Assembly (NCBI GenBank): GCA_009840305.1
Contig: VXNY01000024.1
Span: 248,001 to 312,000 of the forward strand
Origin: Gammaproteobacteria bacterium
GTDB taxonomy: Bacteria; Pseudomonadota; Gammaproteobacteria; Pseudomonadales; Azotimanducaceae
DNA: 64,000 nt
Reading direction: 5' to 3'
A program made the translations under genes and the position numbers. Positions 1-8,835 of the stretch are shown here, in pieces (the first letter of the stretch is position 1; every line of letters begins with the position of its first letter). The notes below the pieces were generated by a model. That model saw only the letters and a program-made list of their open reading frames with translations, was not told where the DNA came from and made no database searches.

Positions 1-684
1 GGACTTTCGTTACATCGAGAAGTGATTACACTCTCCCAGGAATCGGAAGTGTCAGAGGTTCAACCAAACATGGAACCTGCCGACTTTGAAGAAGCCAGCT
101 CTTGGAAACCAATTCAAGAAATAGGAATTATTGTTGATGACCTGGACACAGGATTTTCAGTGGAGCAAAAGTCAGTACGTACAGTTCGTCCTCCTCGTGC
201 AGGTCCGATTGCGTGGTTTAGGATTCCTCGACTCGACGGCGAACTAGATCGAGGCATTCCAGTTAGTGGTCAACATTACTTGTTTGAATACCACGTACCA
301 GATGGTGAATGGAGTAGAACCACCGAAGACTACGCATACGGAAAATTTCGAAGGACCGCTGTTTTTAATTACGTTCGACAGGTGAGTCAAAGAGCGACTT
401 TTACTGCGGAAATCCCTGATTCCGCGGTTTGGAAGTTAGACTACCACCTTCCTTATTCACACGACAGCGATCGGCACAGGGGTCTTAAATACCAATTGGA
501 AATTACCGATCGGACTGGTTCGCAGGACGTGGAATTCGACGTTTACAACTTGGAAGTAGGATGGAACTCTGTGGGAGATTTCAATCTAGATGCAGGAGAG
601 GTCAAAGTTCATTTAGTAGGCATTTCACAACGAGGACCGCTCTGGGCGGACGCAATACGATGGTCTAAGGTTGATAAGGATTAA
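1..684 (+). CDS. C-terminal end of a large envelope protein with golvesin/Xly-like domain (5' truncated by window)
   Basis: The reading frame is open from the first base, so the start lies outside the window; a GTG at 22 is probably only an internal codon. From about nt 130 the protein has the hallmarks of a golvesin/Xly-type beta-sandwich: a VDDLD-x-GF opening, a KFRRTAVF core, a W-x-L-x-Y-HLP strand, VGWNSVGDF and a closing WADAIRW. The same series ends the two full-length proteins at 701-4246 and 5186-8710, so this is very likely the tail of a third paralogue with an ABC-2-type membrane region and an M1-like domain upstream. That upstream part is inferred, not seen. Golvesin-like domains are thought to bind carbohydrate or polymer; the ligand here is unknown. 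The gene converges on the next one with only 16 nt between stops. Confidence 0.75.
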   Translation, partial: GLSLHREVITLSQESEVSEVQPNMEPADFEEASSWKPIQEIGIIVDDLDTGFSVEQKSVRTVRPPRAGPIAWFRIPRLDGELDRGIPVSGQHYLFEYHVPDGEWSRTTEDYAYGKFRRTAVFNYVRQVSQRATFTAEIPDSAVWKLDYHLPYSHDSDRHRGLKYQLEITDRTGSQDVEFDVYNLEVGWNSVGDFNLDAGEVKVHLVGISQRGPLWADAIRWSKVDKD

Positions 685-700
685 TAGCGTCTTTTAACTG

Positions 701-3700
701 TCAGTCGAGAGGGACCCATCGAATCGCATCCGCATAAATAGTCTTTTTATCAGACGACCCCGAAATCCAAACTTCGGTCTGCGTCGACTCGACATCAAAT
801 GTACCAAGTGCATGCCATCCATGCTTGGCATCCTGTGCGTTGAATTGAATAGTTTCTTCTCGTTCTCCTATCACTACTTTGATCCGCGTCATACCGGCTG
901 GATAGAGTTTGTGCCAATCAGTTGGTAGCTCTTCCCTCATCAAAATTCGCGTTTCCTGATCATTAGGTGCAAGTTCTTCAACTGGTAGGTGATATTCGAG
1001 CTGCCATCGACCCGTTTTTGGTAAGTTAGCCCGATACTTTGCATAAGATGGTTTGTTCTCGCGACCGTCGTGAATTAAAGCGTAAGTACGTCGGTATTTT
1101 CCGTGAGCTCGTTGATCCGAACGTCGTACCCACCGCTGTTTAGGTGGCGGTTCGCCGTCTTCAAAAACGTAAGCAGGCATGCCATCGTCCAACGCTAAGA
1201 CTTCTGACGTACCAAATAAATCTTGAAAAAATGAAAATACTGGTAGCGAAGTCAACGGTGGACTTTCGTAGACAATCTCAAATTCTTCGTCGGAGTCGTC
1301 GACTACAACCGCCTGACTAATGGGTGGCGACCACTCAGTTTTGACAACGTAAGGTTGCTGCGTTTCCGAAATTTCGTTCTCATAAATAATCGGTGGAATG
1401 ACGATCCGTATTGCGTCCCTATTTAACGATAAGTACGGTTCAACATACATAACTTCGACGGGAAAATGCACGATGCTCTTAATAGACAATTTCACCGATT
1501 CGTTACCACGAATTAAAAATGCTTTGAACCAGCCTCGAGAAACATCACGACGAGTACCGTGACCTTCAGGGTTTATGTTCGTATAAGACACGTCTACAAA
1601 ACCGTCATGAGGTTCGGCATTGTGCACGAATACAGTAGCTTCATATCGTTTCTCACCTGACTCGTTATTCGGTAGTCTCCTACTCGTAGGTTCGGCTACG
1701 ATAAAGCCGGGCAACCCCTTCACATTGAGCCAATCTCCAAGAGTGGCTTCTAAATCAAGATCGAGTTTCTTCGCTTCACGAATCAAATCATCGTAGCTGT
1801 ACGACGATCCTCTCATCGACGATACTAGTTGTCCAAGTAGCTCTGCGGTTTGGTCTCTTCCAAGTATTTCCAAGATGATTCGACTCAAAGTCGTGGCCTT
1901 AGTAGACATGACTCTAAAACTCCTAAGAGGTGCTTGCTGGGTTGTGAGATCGCCGAGTGAAAACCGCTTTAGATCGTTCCAGACTACAGATTGCGTGCGA
2001 TATCGAAGTAACGCGCGCTCTTCGCGGCTCCTCTGTGACTCACTTTTTCCCACATCGAATAGATCGAACACACTTCTCTTCGCATGTGCTAAGGCCAATT
2101 CAAAGACAAAAAAACGACCCGGTCCGCTACCGATGTGATCTCCGTAAAAGATACTTCGATTAAATACTAAGCGCTGAACCAATTCCTCCAGAACATGATC
2201 GAGTACCGTTGCACCAGACTCCGAGGTTGAAGTTTGGTATTTAACAAAGTTTCTTGCGAAACCTATCGTGGGATGCTCTCCAAAAACATTGCTGTTGAAA
2301 TACGCGGATAACTCTGATCCGGGGTAAGACACCAGTAGTCGATATTCTTCAGAAAAACCTTCGCCGCCAAAATTTTTTTCATACCAATCTTCGGGGTTAG
2401 TGGGCACTCTGGTATTTGGTAAGGACGACTCTCGCATTAAAACCATGCCTGGAGGCCCCAAAACTGTGTCCATCTTCCACCCTCCGCCGTAGACCCTTAT
2501 AGAGTTCGGGACTTCCACGAGAGAAAACACCTCATAGGGATACACAACGCCAACCTCTTTATGTGTGTGGAGCCAACTCAAAATCCGGGTCTTCAAGTTC
2601 TTCTCGATTACACTCAGGTCATGAAATGTGCGACGGTGATGCTTAGTGAACAGTATTTCGAACTCGATGTCTTCGACTGTGATGCTGGCGCGCTCAAAGT
2701 CACTACTTACTAAGGTAATTTCTGGTACCGGATTCCTAGGAGCAATTTGATAAATAGACTGGTGTGAATCTTTTGAATCTAGGGACACTCGATGACCGCC
2801 CCCAGCTACCAACCAATTCTCAGGAACTGATACTGTGATGTCTACGTAGAACAAATCACGCGGTCTTACCTCCAATTTGTCCTCACCCGTAGCGGCACCT
2901 GAAGTGGGATACCACTTTATTCCCGAAGTTAGCACCACAAAATCTCGATGAAATATGTAATTTTCGGTCCCTAGGGCGAACAGGTTCCGGACTTTCGCTC
3001 CCGCAATATCTTTCGATTTCACCGCCGCGTCTAAGTAAGCAAAGCGCGCATCGGGACGACCATGCGCATTCACTCTGACTTCAACTGAGTTGTCGTCGCT
3101 TGCGGGTAACGGAACTTGTAGGATTCCTTTCTCGAAACTAGGATCTGGCACTTCATCTCCTCCAACCCATAGCTGAAGATTACGATATCCTGGATTTAAT
3201 GACAACACGACATAGTCATGCACGTTGTTCTCTGGTGGGATCAAGTCCATCTTGATGTCTAACTCAACCCTACGACTTGGGAGAATTTCCACAGTTCCTC
3301 TCAAGTGGGTTATGTCAGGGAATGTGCTGAGATCTTGCGAGTCATGGGTACGAGCCCAATCTTGAACTTCCATTCGACTCAGATGTTGAAATCCTATCGC
3401 TCCACCTATTAAGAGACTGCCGAGTACGAGTGCGCTGACACCGCCAATTGCATAGTGTCGCCGGTGCATTAACGGACGTCGTAAACAACATCCCGCCAGC
3501 ACTAAAAAACTCCCAGTGAATAGCGTGAAGGTAAACCTATTTAACAAGATTTCACCCGATACGAAGCGAGGCGCGATTTCCGATGGAAAGAGTGAAGCAC
3601 CTGTGCTGGTGACTAGGGCACCGGCGTAATCGAGAGGTAATCGAAGAAACAACCAAAATACGATGACTACACCCCCAAGTGCCAGCACAATGACGGTTAT

Positions 3701-4246
3701 CCTCGATCGTATGATCGTTGATAGAAATATCGTTAACGCGCCGAAGAACGCTAGATTCGGTACGAGATCCCAGATTAAGAACGAAGCCACGCTGTGCAAC
3801 TCGATGAGATTTCCGTAGCCGAGGTTGTTCAGTTCGGCGATCCAACCGTATAGTGCGACCATAGTAATAAACACTACCATGGGTACAGCAATGAGCATTA
3901 CTAATCCCAGTAGCCGTGCTAACAACACAACGACATTTGAGGCTGGAACGACATCCAATACTTCGTCGATCTTGTTCCGAACATCTCTCCCACGCAGGTC
4001 GTACGCAAGCAAGATCATTGCGATGCAATAGAGCGCTAAGAAGTAGGGTCCAAGTGTTGCAGCTAAGTAGGTTGGAGCCATCATCCCCACACTAGCAGAT
4101 TCCGCCGCTCGCATGATGTATTGCAGTTCAACCAATACGTAAAAGGAGGCACTAACTACGAACGCCATGAACAGAATCGCCTTTGTGCGTTGCAGTTTGA
4201 GAGACTGCTTTACTTCAGTCAGCGCGAATACAAAAAACATATTCAT
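701..4246 (-). CDS. ABC-2-type membrane protein fused to a degenerate M1-peptidase-like domain and golvesin-like domain
   Basis: This 1181-residue protein starts with about seven hydrophobic segments (residues 24-287) laid out like an ABC-2 permease. A large soluble region of the aminopeptidase M1 type follows (about 290-850), then beta-rich linkers and a golvesin-like domain (about 980-1181: VVVDDSDEEF, KYRRTYAL, GRWQLEYHLP, ADAIRW). ABC permease/M1 fusions of about 1150-1200 residues are a known architecture. Here the position of the HEXXH zinc motif reads LEELVQRLVF (near residue 687) and the glutamate helix is not recognisable. The exopeptidase GAMEN-like position is GGGWKMDTVLG (near 589). 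I infer a catalytically dead domain kept for binding or structure. No ABC ATPase gene is in the window. The paralogue at 5186-8710 shares the whole layout. Confidence 0.8.
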   Translation of the reverse strand: MNMFFVFALTEVKQSLKLQRTKAILFMAFVVSASFYVLVELQYIMRAAESASVGMMAPTYLAATLGPYFLALYCIAMILLAYDLRGRDVRNKIDEVLDVVPASNVVVLLARLLGLVMLIAVPMVVFITMVALYGWIAELNNLGYGNLIELHSVASFLIWDLVPNLAFFGALTIFLSTIIRSRITVIVLALGGVVIVFWLFLRLPLDYAGALVTSTGASLFPSEIAPRFVSGEILLNRFTFTLFTGSFLVLAGCCLRRPLMHRRHYAIGGVSALVLGSLLIGGAIGFQHLSRMEVQDWARTHDSQDLSTFPDITHLRGTVEILPSRRVELDIKMDLIPPENNVHDYVVLSLNPGYRNLQLWVGGDEVPDPSFEKGILQVPLPASDDNSVEVRVNAHGRPDARFAYLDAAVKSKDIAGAKVRNLFALGTENYIFHRDFVVLTSGIKWYPTSGAATGEDKLEVRPRDLFYVDITVSVPENWLVAGGGHRVSLDSKDSHQSIYQIAPRNPVPEITLVSSDFERASITVEDIEFEILFTKHHRRTFHDLSVIEKNLKTRILSWLHTHKEVGVVYPYEVFSLVEVPNSIRVYGGGWKMDTVLGPPGMVLMRESSLPNTRVPTNPEDWYEKNFGGEGFSEEYRLLVSYPGSELSAYFNSNVFGEHPTIGFARNFVKYQTSTSESGATVLDHVLEELVQRLVFNRSIFYGDHIGSGPGRFFVFELALAHAKRSVFDLFDVGKSESQRSREERALLRYRTQSVVWNDLKRFSLGDLTTQQAPLRSFRVMSTKATTLSRIILEILGRDQTAELLGQLVSSMRGSSYSYDDLIREAKKLDLDLEATLGDWLNVKGLPGFIVAEPTSRRLPNNESGEKRYEATVFVHNAEPHDGFVDVSYTNINPEGHGTRRDVSRGWFKAFLIRGNESVKLSIKSIVHFPVEVMYVEPYLSLNRDAIRIVIPPIIYENEISETQQPYVVKTEWSPPISQAVVVDDSDEEFEIVYESPPLTSLPVFSFFQDLFGTSEVLALDDGMPAYVFEDGEPPPKQRWVRRSDQRAHGKYRRTYALIHDGRENKPSYAKYRANLPKTGRWQLEYHLPVEELAPNDQETRILMREELPTDWHKLYPAGMTRIKVVIGEREETIQFNAQDAKHGWHALGTFDVESTQTEVWISGSSDKKTIYADAIRWVPLD

Positions 4247-4405
4247 TTAGATGCCTATTACGGCTGAACGGTCAGAATTCTCTCTTCTTAGTCGGGAATC
4301 TACATGTCTGACTGCACAGGCTCCCTAACTACTTTGGTTTCCGTGCCTCACTGAATTTGGATTCATCGTTGAAAGTGAAGATTCCTGCTAGGGTTTCTTC
4401 ATCTG

Positions 4406-5005
4406 TCATAAAGTCTCACTATCTTCAACTGAAAAAGGTGCGTGCTCTTCGGCTAGTTGGGCGGTTAATTTACTGACCAATCGGCGAGTACGCTGAAAAG
4501 CCCAATATAACAAGCAAACACTCAGTAAGAGCCAAATTATGAAAGCCATCCAACCCATGAAGGGAATCTGAATTTCTCCGCTGAAGTGTGCGATGAGTGC
4601 TACCGGGAAGACGACTACAAACAAGAAACCAGGCCCAGATGCTAACCAATAAAAAATTTGGTAATTTCTCTTTTCCTTGTTTGATAGGAGCTCTAGCGAT
4701 TCGCTTGCTTCTTTGCTGAAGAAGGAATCAACACCCTTGCGTCGTACTTTAATAGAAAGGTAGGAGAGAGGCAAAATGGATGCACAGGTTACTAGGAACA
4801 GGCGCCAATTCCAAAAATCAGTTAGAATGCCATTCACCGCAAACATTACACCCATAATTACTGCCAAAGCGGTGATTACGACTGTAAATGTTGGTACATA
4901 TTTGAGGAATAGCTTGAAAATATTGTCATTTATAGAGTTCATGGCTAACCATGCGCGACCTTCTTCTTCTGACCTTGACTTCATAAACTTCTTAACTAAA
5001 TCCAA
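4406..5005 (-). CDS. Hypothetical four-helix membrane protein
   Basis: I do not recognise a named family. The 199-residue product has two hydrophobic helices (about residues 36-60 and 68-86), a polar stretch rich in Ser, Glu and Lys, then two more helices (about 117-143 and 150-170) and a charged C-terminus with an RTRR cluster. It reads in the same direction as the permease/M1-like gene that begins 160 nt downstream, so the two could be co-transcribed and act in the same membrane assembly; that is inference. A second Met at residue 8 (4984) is an alternative start. The region just upstream holds an inverted repeat at 5013-5046. Confidence 0.6.
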   Translation of the reverse strand: MDLVKKFMKSRSEEEGRAWLAMNSINDNIFKLFLKYVPTFTVVITALAVIMGVMFAVNGILTDFWNWRLFLVTCASILPLSYLSIKVRRKGVDSFFSKEASESLELLSNKEKRNYQIFYWLASGPGFLFVVVFPVALIAHFSGEIQIPFMGWMAFIIWLLLSVCLLYWAFQRTRRLVSKLTAQLAEEHAPFSVEDSETL

Positions 5006-5012
5006 TGTTGTT

Positions 5013-5046
5013 TGTGGTAGGAGAATAGTATATCAGTCCTACAACA
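5013..5046. repeat. Imperfect inverted repeat upstream of the 199-aa membrane gene
   Basis: TGTGGTAGGA (5013-5022) and TCCTACAACA (5037-5046) are inverted copies with one mismatch and a 14-nt spacer. They lie 8-41 bp upstream of the minus-strand start at 5005 and before the plus-strand gene at 5186. The position suits an operator for a divergent pair, but there is no direct evidence for a binding protein. Confidence 0.3.
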
Positions 5047-5185
5047 TTCGTCCACACTCTCAATCTCGATGACGCAATAGAGCTGACCCTTCAGCGATGC
5101 GGGAAACCGTTCCTCACAGAAGCGTAAACTAAAATTCCGTAGTTCTTGTATTCCACAGCGTCGCCTAGCAGCCAACTACTCACTC

Positions 5186-8100
5186 ATGACTGAAAAGTTC
5201 TTCTATTCGCTACGAATTTTCCTAAATCTGTTACGACTCGATCTAAAGCACCTACTTCAACGAATTACGAACCCCATCGTAATTGTGACGCTACTGATAA
5301 TTCTCGTCTCCTTCGCTCTCACGCTCGGTACGTTTCACTATCTAACGTCCGTTTATGCACCGTTGCATGGCGTCTCCAATCCCAAATTTAGTTTAGGTGG
5401 ATACGAACCTTTATTGTTTTATCTTTGTATCGTTGTCGTTCTGATCTTCGCTTTTCGCTTACCGAGCTATCGTGAAGAAACGATCAAAAACGTCGTCATT
5501 AGCTATCGCGAGCCGAGCAACTTTTTATTGACTCTGTCGCGAGTGCTAACACCAACACTACTTGTGTTTGGAAGCGTGGCTGCAACAGCATTTGCCTACC
5601 AAGTTATTTCGAGCTTAGATGTCGCAAACCAGCCCGGTATCGTAGAGCCGTTCGAATTTCAATCTCTCATCTTCGTTCTAGTCGAACTACTTTTAGCAAT
5701 GCTATTCTGGACTAGCTTGGCGGTCCTGATCACTCAAGTCGTCAAAAGCGCTCTGAAAGGATTCCTCAGTACTCTTGTGATCCTAATTCTGCAGGCATGG
5801 ATTAGCCCTGTACTACCCGGCGAGTTGGGTTCGTTTACGTTCGGGTACGGTGCTGCGAACTTGTACGTTTCGGAAATTGCACCCGCCTACTGGGAAGCGA
5901 ATCACGTCTTCTACTGTCTGTCGATAGTTGGTCTCGCTTTTGCGTTCATCGTTGCAACCTCATGGTTTCACGAACGCACAGACCCCGCGAAACAAAGTGT
6001 TTACAAACCAATGATCGTGATTCTCACGTCGTTGGGTATAGCAAGTCAAGGCGTGGTTCAGACATCAAATTTGATGGGATACAGTCGGCATCAAACATGG
6101 AACAAAGAGCAGGAATTTTTTGCTGATGGATTCATTCAACGAGCATCAATCCACGCGATTGAAGGTGAGGTATTAATCAAACCAGGTTCGAAACTGAATA
6201 TGAATCTCAACTACAAGTTCGTGCTCGATTACACCGATACTGAGGACGCTTCGCAACTTGGATCTCCAGAAATTTGGTTTGCTCTCAACCCAGGAATGAA
6301 GGTTCAGAGTGTTCACTGTTCGAACTCTAAACTGAACTTCTCACATGAAAACGGAACCCTCCTAATCGACTTGTTTTCCTGTGATCCATACGACAACCAA
6401 GAGTACTCTATTGATATTGTTGCGAGCGGACAACCTGATCCGCGCTACCTTGTCAAACACATTCCGCGCGCGGGTCGTTCCGATGTGGATCCACAATTAG
6501 TACGGCTAATGGGTCAGAAGTCGAGTATCTTTACGTCGGATTACGTAGCATTAACTCCTTCGAGTCATTGGTACCCTCAGCTGTTGTCCGGATCCATTTG
6601 TAGTGATGACTCGGCGACAACACATGCTACGGATGTTTCACTCAAAATCGATCTAGTTCCGAAGTCATGGACGTTGGTCGCCTCAGGAGGAGAGCTTCTA
6701 CAAGCACCAAGTGCTCAAGATGGTAGTCGTTTACTCAGTGGAAGCTTCAAGACGGTGGGATTAATTGCGGCCGACTTTCGCGTCTCCACTCACTCTAATG
6801 AATCCGTAGACGTAAACGTAGTCGTACACAAACGACACGCGAAGAGACTGGAAGGGAATCAGCTCCTCATGGATGCTCTCGTCGGATACGTTAGCGACGC
6901 AATAACCAAATTGGAATCCTACGACATCGACTATCCATTCGATCAGTTTACGATCGTCGAAGTCCCCGCGACTCTCTCTCTACTTAACCACGAAAACAAC
7001 GTGAATCTGGGTATGGAGTCGATCGCTATGTTCAGAGAATCTGGTATTCCGTTCGCTCGGCTCTTCCGCTTGCACGACTGGCAAGAAGATTATGAACAAG
7101 CCGAGGCCGATGAATCGCCGATGGCAGGGTTCCTTAAGAGTCAAGTCGATTTCATGAAGTCTTTGTATTGGACCAATCCAATTTTCAACCACACCTACGA
7201 AGATGCTATCGTCGAAAGTTTAGTGTCTGGTCGGATCAATCGTACTGACGAACACTCGAACTTAGCCGAGTTGGTTTTAGAGACGCTGCTTTTCAACCTT
7301 CTAGAGAGCAAAAATTACCGATTTGACTTTGATCTCGCCAATTCTCTCGCTCTAGAGTCACGACTAAACATTCGCTACATTTGGATTCATCGGCATGGCT
7401 CGTTCAGGCTTGACCTACTGGGCTTCCAAGATGCTTTTACAAATTCCAATAGATTCTGGGAGTCGATCGAGCGATCATTCGTAAGCCAAGGGGAAAACGC
7501 AGATCAGGACAGCTTGCTGCATGTACCAAATAGACTTCGCCTGCAACGATTCCGTGTTTTGAAGCTATCCGAAATACTTGCCGATCTGTACGAAGAGCAA
7601 ACCATAGCAACCACGCTGACTGACATTTTGAGCAAGGGTGAAGCCACTCCCATTGATCTGGATCTTATTGCTCGTATTGCCGCATCGAATGACATGGAAA
7701 TTGCCTCGTTAATTCAGAATACACTACTGAATGACAAGCTCACAGGTATTAATTTCTCAGTCGCTCATCAGACTGAGTTTGAAGAGCCCAATGAGAACGG
7801 AGAGCGTTTCCACACAGTGTTAAATCTCCGAAATAACGAGGATACGGTAGGTTATGTCTCGTTCCAAGTTGTGGAAACTCGGGAACTTGTTCAAGGAGAT
7901 CAGACTCTTCGAACAGTGGCTAATGACTTTAAACTCGGACCTTTTGAACTTCAAAAACATAGTTCGTATCAACTGGAATTGAACACCGCCAATTTCATAG
8001 GAAATTTAGACGCGAACACTTTTCTATCACGAAACAGAGGTCAAGTAGTACTTGCTGTAGAAAACACCAAATCGACGGAAGAACTCAGTACGCTCAGCGA

Positions 8101-8710
8101 TGGGACAAATGAATGGTTTTCCTTCGTTGATTCTCCATGGAACTCGACGCCGAATCAAAACGAAATCATCGTCGACGACCTAGATCATGGATTTGAAATA
8201 CCTGCTAGTAATTTTCGCGAGGCATCCAATTTTTGGACCTTAGGATCTAGCCTATTTCGTCATTACTTTCCTGTACCAAGCGGTATGGACAATGGTCTAC
8301 CGATCATTCAAAATCCCATTGGTCCTTGGACGCGAAACAGTGGCCGTGGTAGTTGGGGTCAGTATCGACGCACGTATGCCCTCGCAGATACGAGCAAGCC
8401 CGGTGTCCACAAAGTTGCTTTTAATGCATACTTACCCAAAGAAGGTCGTTGGTCATTGTCATATTTCCATCCTGATGTCTTCTTGTTCTTGGAGATGGTG
8501 GGAGTTTCACTCGACGAATACGATCTTGAAGTCACTACGAACCAACAGGATTGGAATCTAAGAATTTCCGCTAACGAATTGACCGTCGGTTGGAATGAAA
8601 TTTCGACCATTGACGTGGATTCACCTGGAGAGATTAAGGTCGCGGTGAGCAACGAGTCCGATGGAACGTATGTGTACGCCGATGCGATTAAGTGGACATA
8701 TTTAGACTAA
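5186..8710 (+). CDS. ABC-2-type membrane protein fused to a degenerate M1-peptidase-like domain and golvesin-like domain (paralogue)
   Basis: This 1174-residue paralogue of the 701-4246 product lies on the opposite strand. The first 275 residues carry the ABC-2-like set of membrane helices. A long M1-like periplasmic or extracytoplasmic part follows, and a golvesin-like domain begins near residue 993 (IIVDDLDHGFEI, QYRRTYAL, GRWSLSYFHP, VGWNEISTI, YADAIKW). The segment matching GAMEN is LGMESIAMF (near 608). The segment where HEXXH should lie (near 671) reads VESLVSGRIN and has no histidine, so zinc-dependent peptidase activity is unlikely. The shared shape indicates duplication followed by strong divergence. 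Being divergent from the 199-residue gene, it probably has its own promoter in 5006-5185. Confidence 0.8.
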   Translation: MTEKFFYSLRIFLNLLRLDLKHLLQRITNPIVIVTLLIILVSFALTLGTFHYLTSVYAPLHGVSNPKFSLGGYEPLLFYLCIVVVLIFAFRLPSYREETIKNVVISYREPSNFLLTLSRVLTPTLLVFGSVAATAFAYQVISSLDVANQPGIVEPFEFQSLIFVLVELLLAMLFWTSLAVLITQVVKSALKGFLSTLVILILQAWISPVLPGELGSFTFGYGAANLYVSEIAPAYWEANHVFYCLSIVGLAFAFIVATSWFHERTDPAKQSVYKPMIVILTSLGIASQGVVQTSNLMGYSRHQTWNKEQEFFADGFIQRASIHAIEGEVLIKPGSKLNMNLNYKFVLDYTDTEDASQLGSPEIWFALNPGMKVQSVHCSNSKLNFSHENGTLLIDLFSCDPYDNQEYSIDIVASGQPDPRYLVKHIPRAGRSDVDPQLVRLMGQKSSIFTSDYVALTPSSHWYPQLLSGSICSDDSATTHATDVSLKIDLVPKSWTLVASGGELLQAPSAQDGSRLLSGSFKTVGLIAADFRVSTHSNESVDVNVVVHKRHAKRLEGNQLLMDALVGYVSDAITKLESYDIDYPFDQFTIVEVPATLSLLNHENNVNLGMESIAMFRESGIPFARLFRLHDWQEDYEQAEADESPMAGFLKSQVDFMKSLYWTNPIFNHTYEDAIVESLVSGRINRTDEHSNLAELVLETLLFNLLESKNYRFDFDLANSLALESRLNIRYIWIHRHGSFRLDLLGFQDAFTNSNRFWESIERSFVSQGENADQDSLLHVPNRLRLQRFRVLKLSEILADLYEEQTIATTLTDILSKGEATPIDLDLIARIAASNDMEIASLIQNTLLNDKLTGINFSVAHQTEFEEPNENGERFHTVLNLRNNEDTVGYVSFQVVETRELVQGDQTLRTVANDFKLGPFELQKHSSYQLELNTANFIGNLDANTFLSRNRGQVVLAVENTKSTEELSTLSDGTNEWFSFVDSPWNSTPNQNEIIVDDLDHGFEIPASNFREASNFWTLGSSLFRHYFPVPSGMDNGLPIIQNPIGPWTRNSGRGSWGQYRRTYALADTSKPGVHKVAFNAYLPKEGRWSLSYFHPDVFLFLEMVGVSLDEYDLEVTTNQQDWNLRISANELTVGWNEISTIDVDSPGEIKVAVSNESDGTYVYADAIKWTYLD

Positions 8711-8835
8711 CAATAAATTAGCGAGAAGTCAGAGCAGCGATGATGGGCACTAGTTGTCGCTTCAAGGACCATGCAAAAGCGATAGCCAAAAGGACTATTA
8801 GAGCAAAAACTTTCGCTATGGGTATCGGTATGGTT
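8711..8835 (-). other. Out-of-frame C-terminal membrane anchor downstream of the repeat-protein stop
   Basis: Directly after the minus-strand repeat gene, the +1 frame is open to a stop at about 8719-8721. It encodes a Ser/Thr-rich stretch (SGPTSSDSETIPIPI), a helix of about 18 hydrophobic residues (KVFALIVLLAIAFAWSL) and a basic end. No start codon is available in this frame. It would be joined to the upstream gene if one base of the A5 run (8864-8868) were skipped or absent. It may be a frameshifted or slippage-encoded tail, a sequencing indel, or coincidence. Confidence 0.45.
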
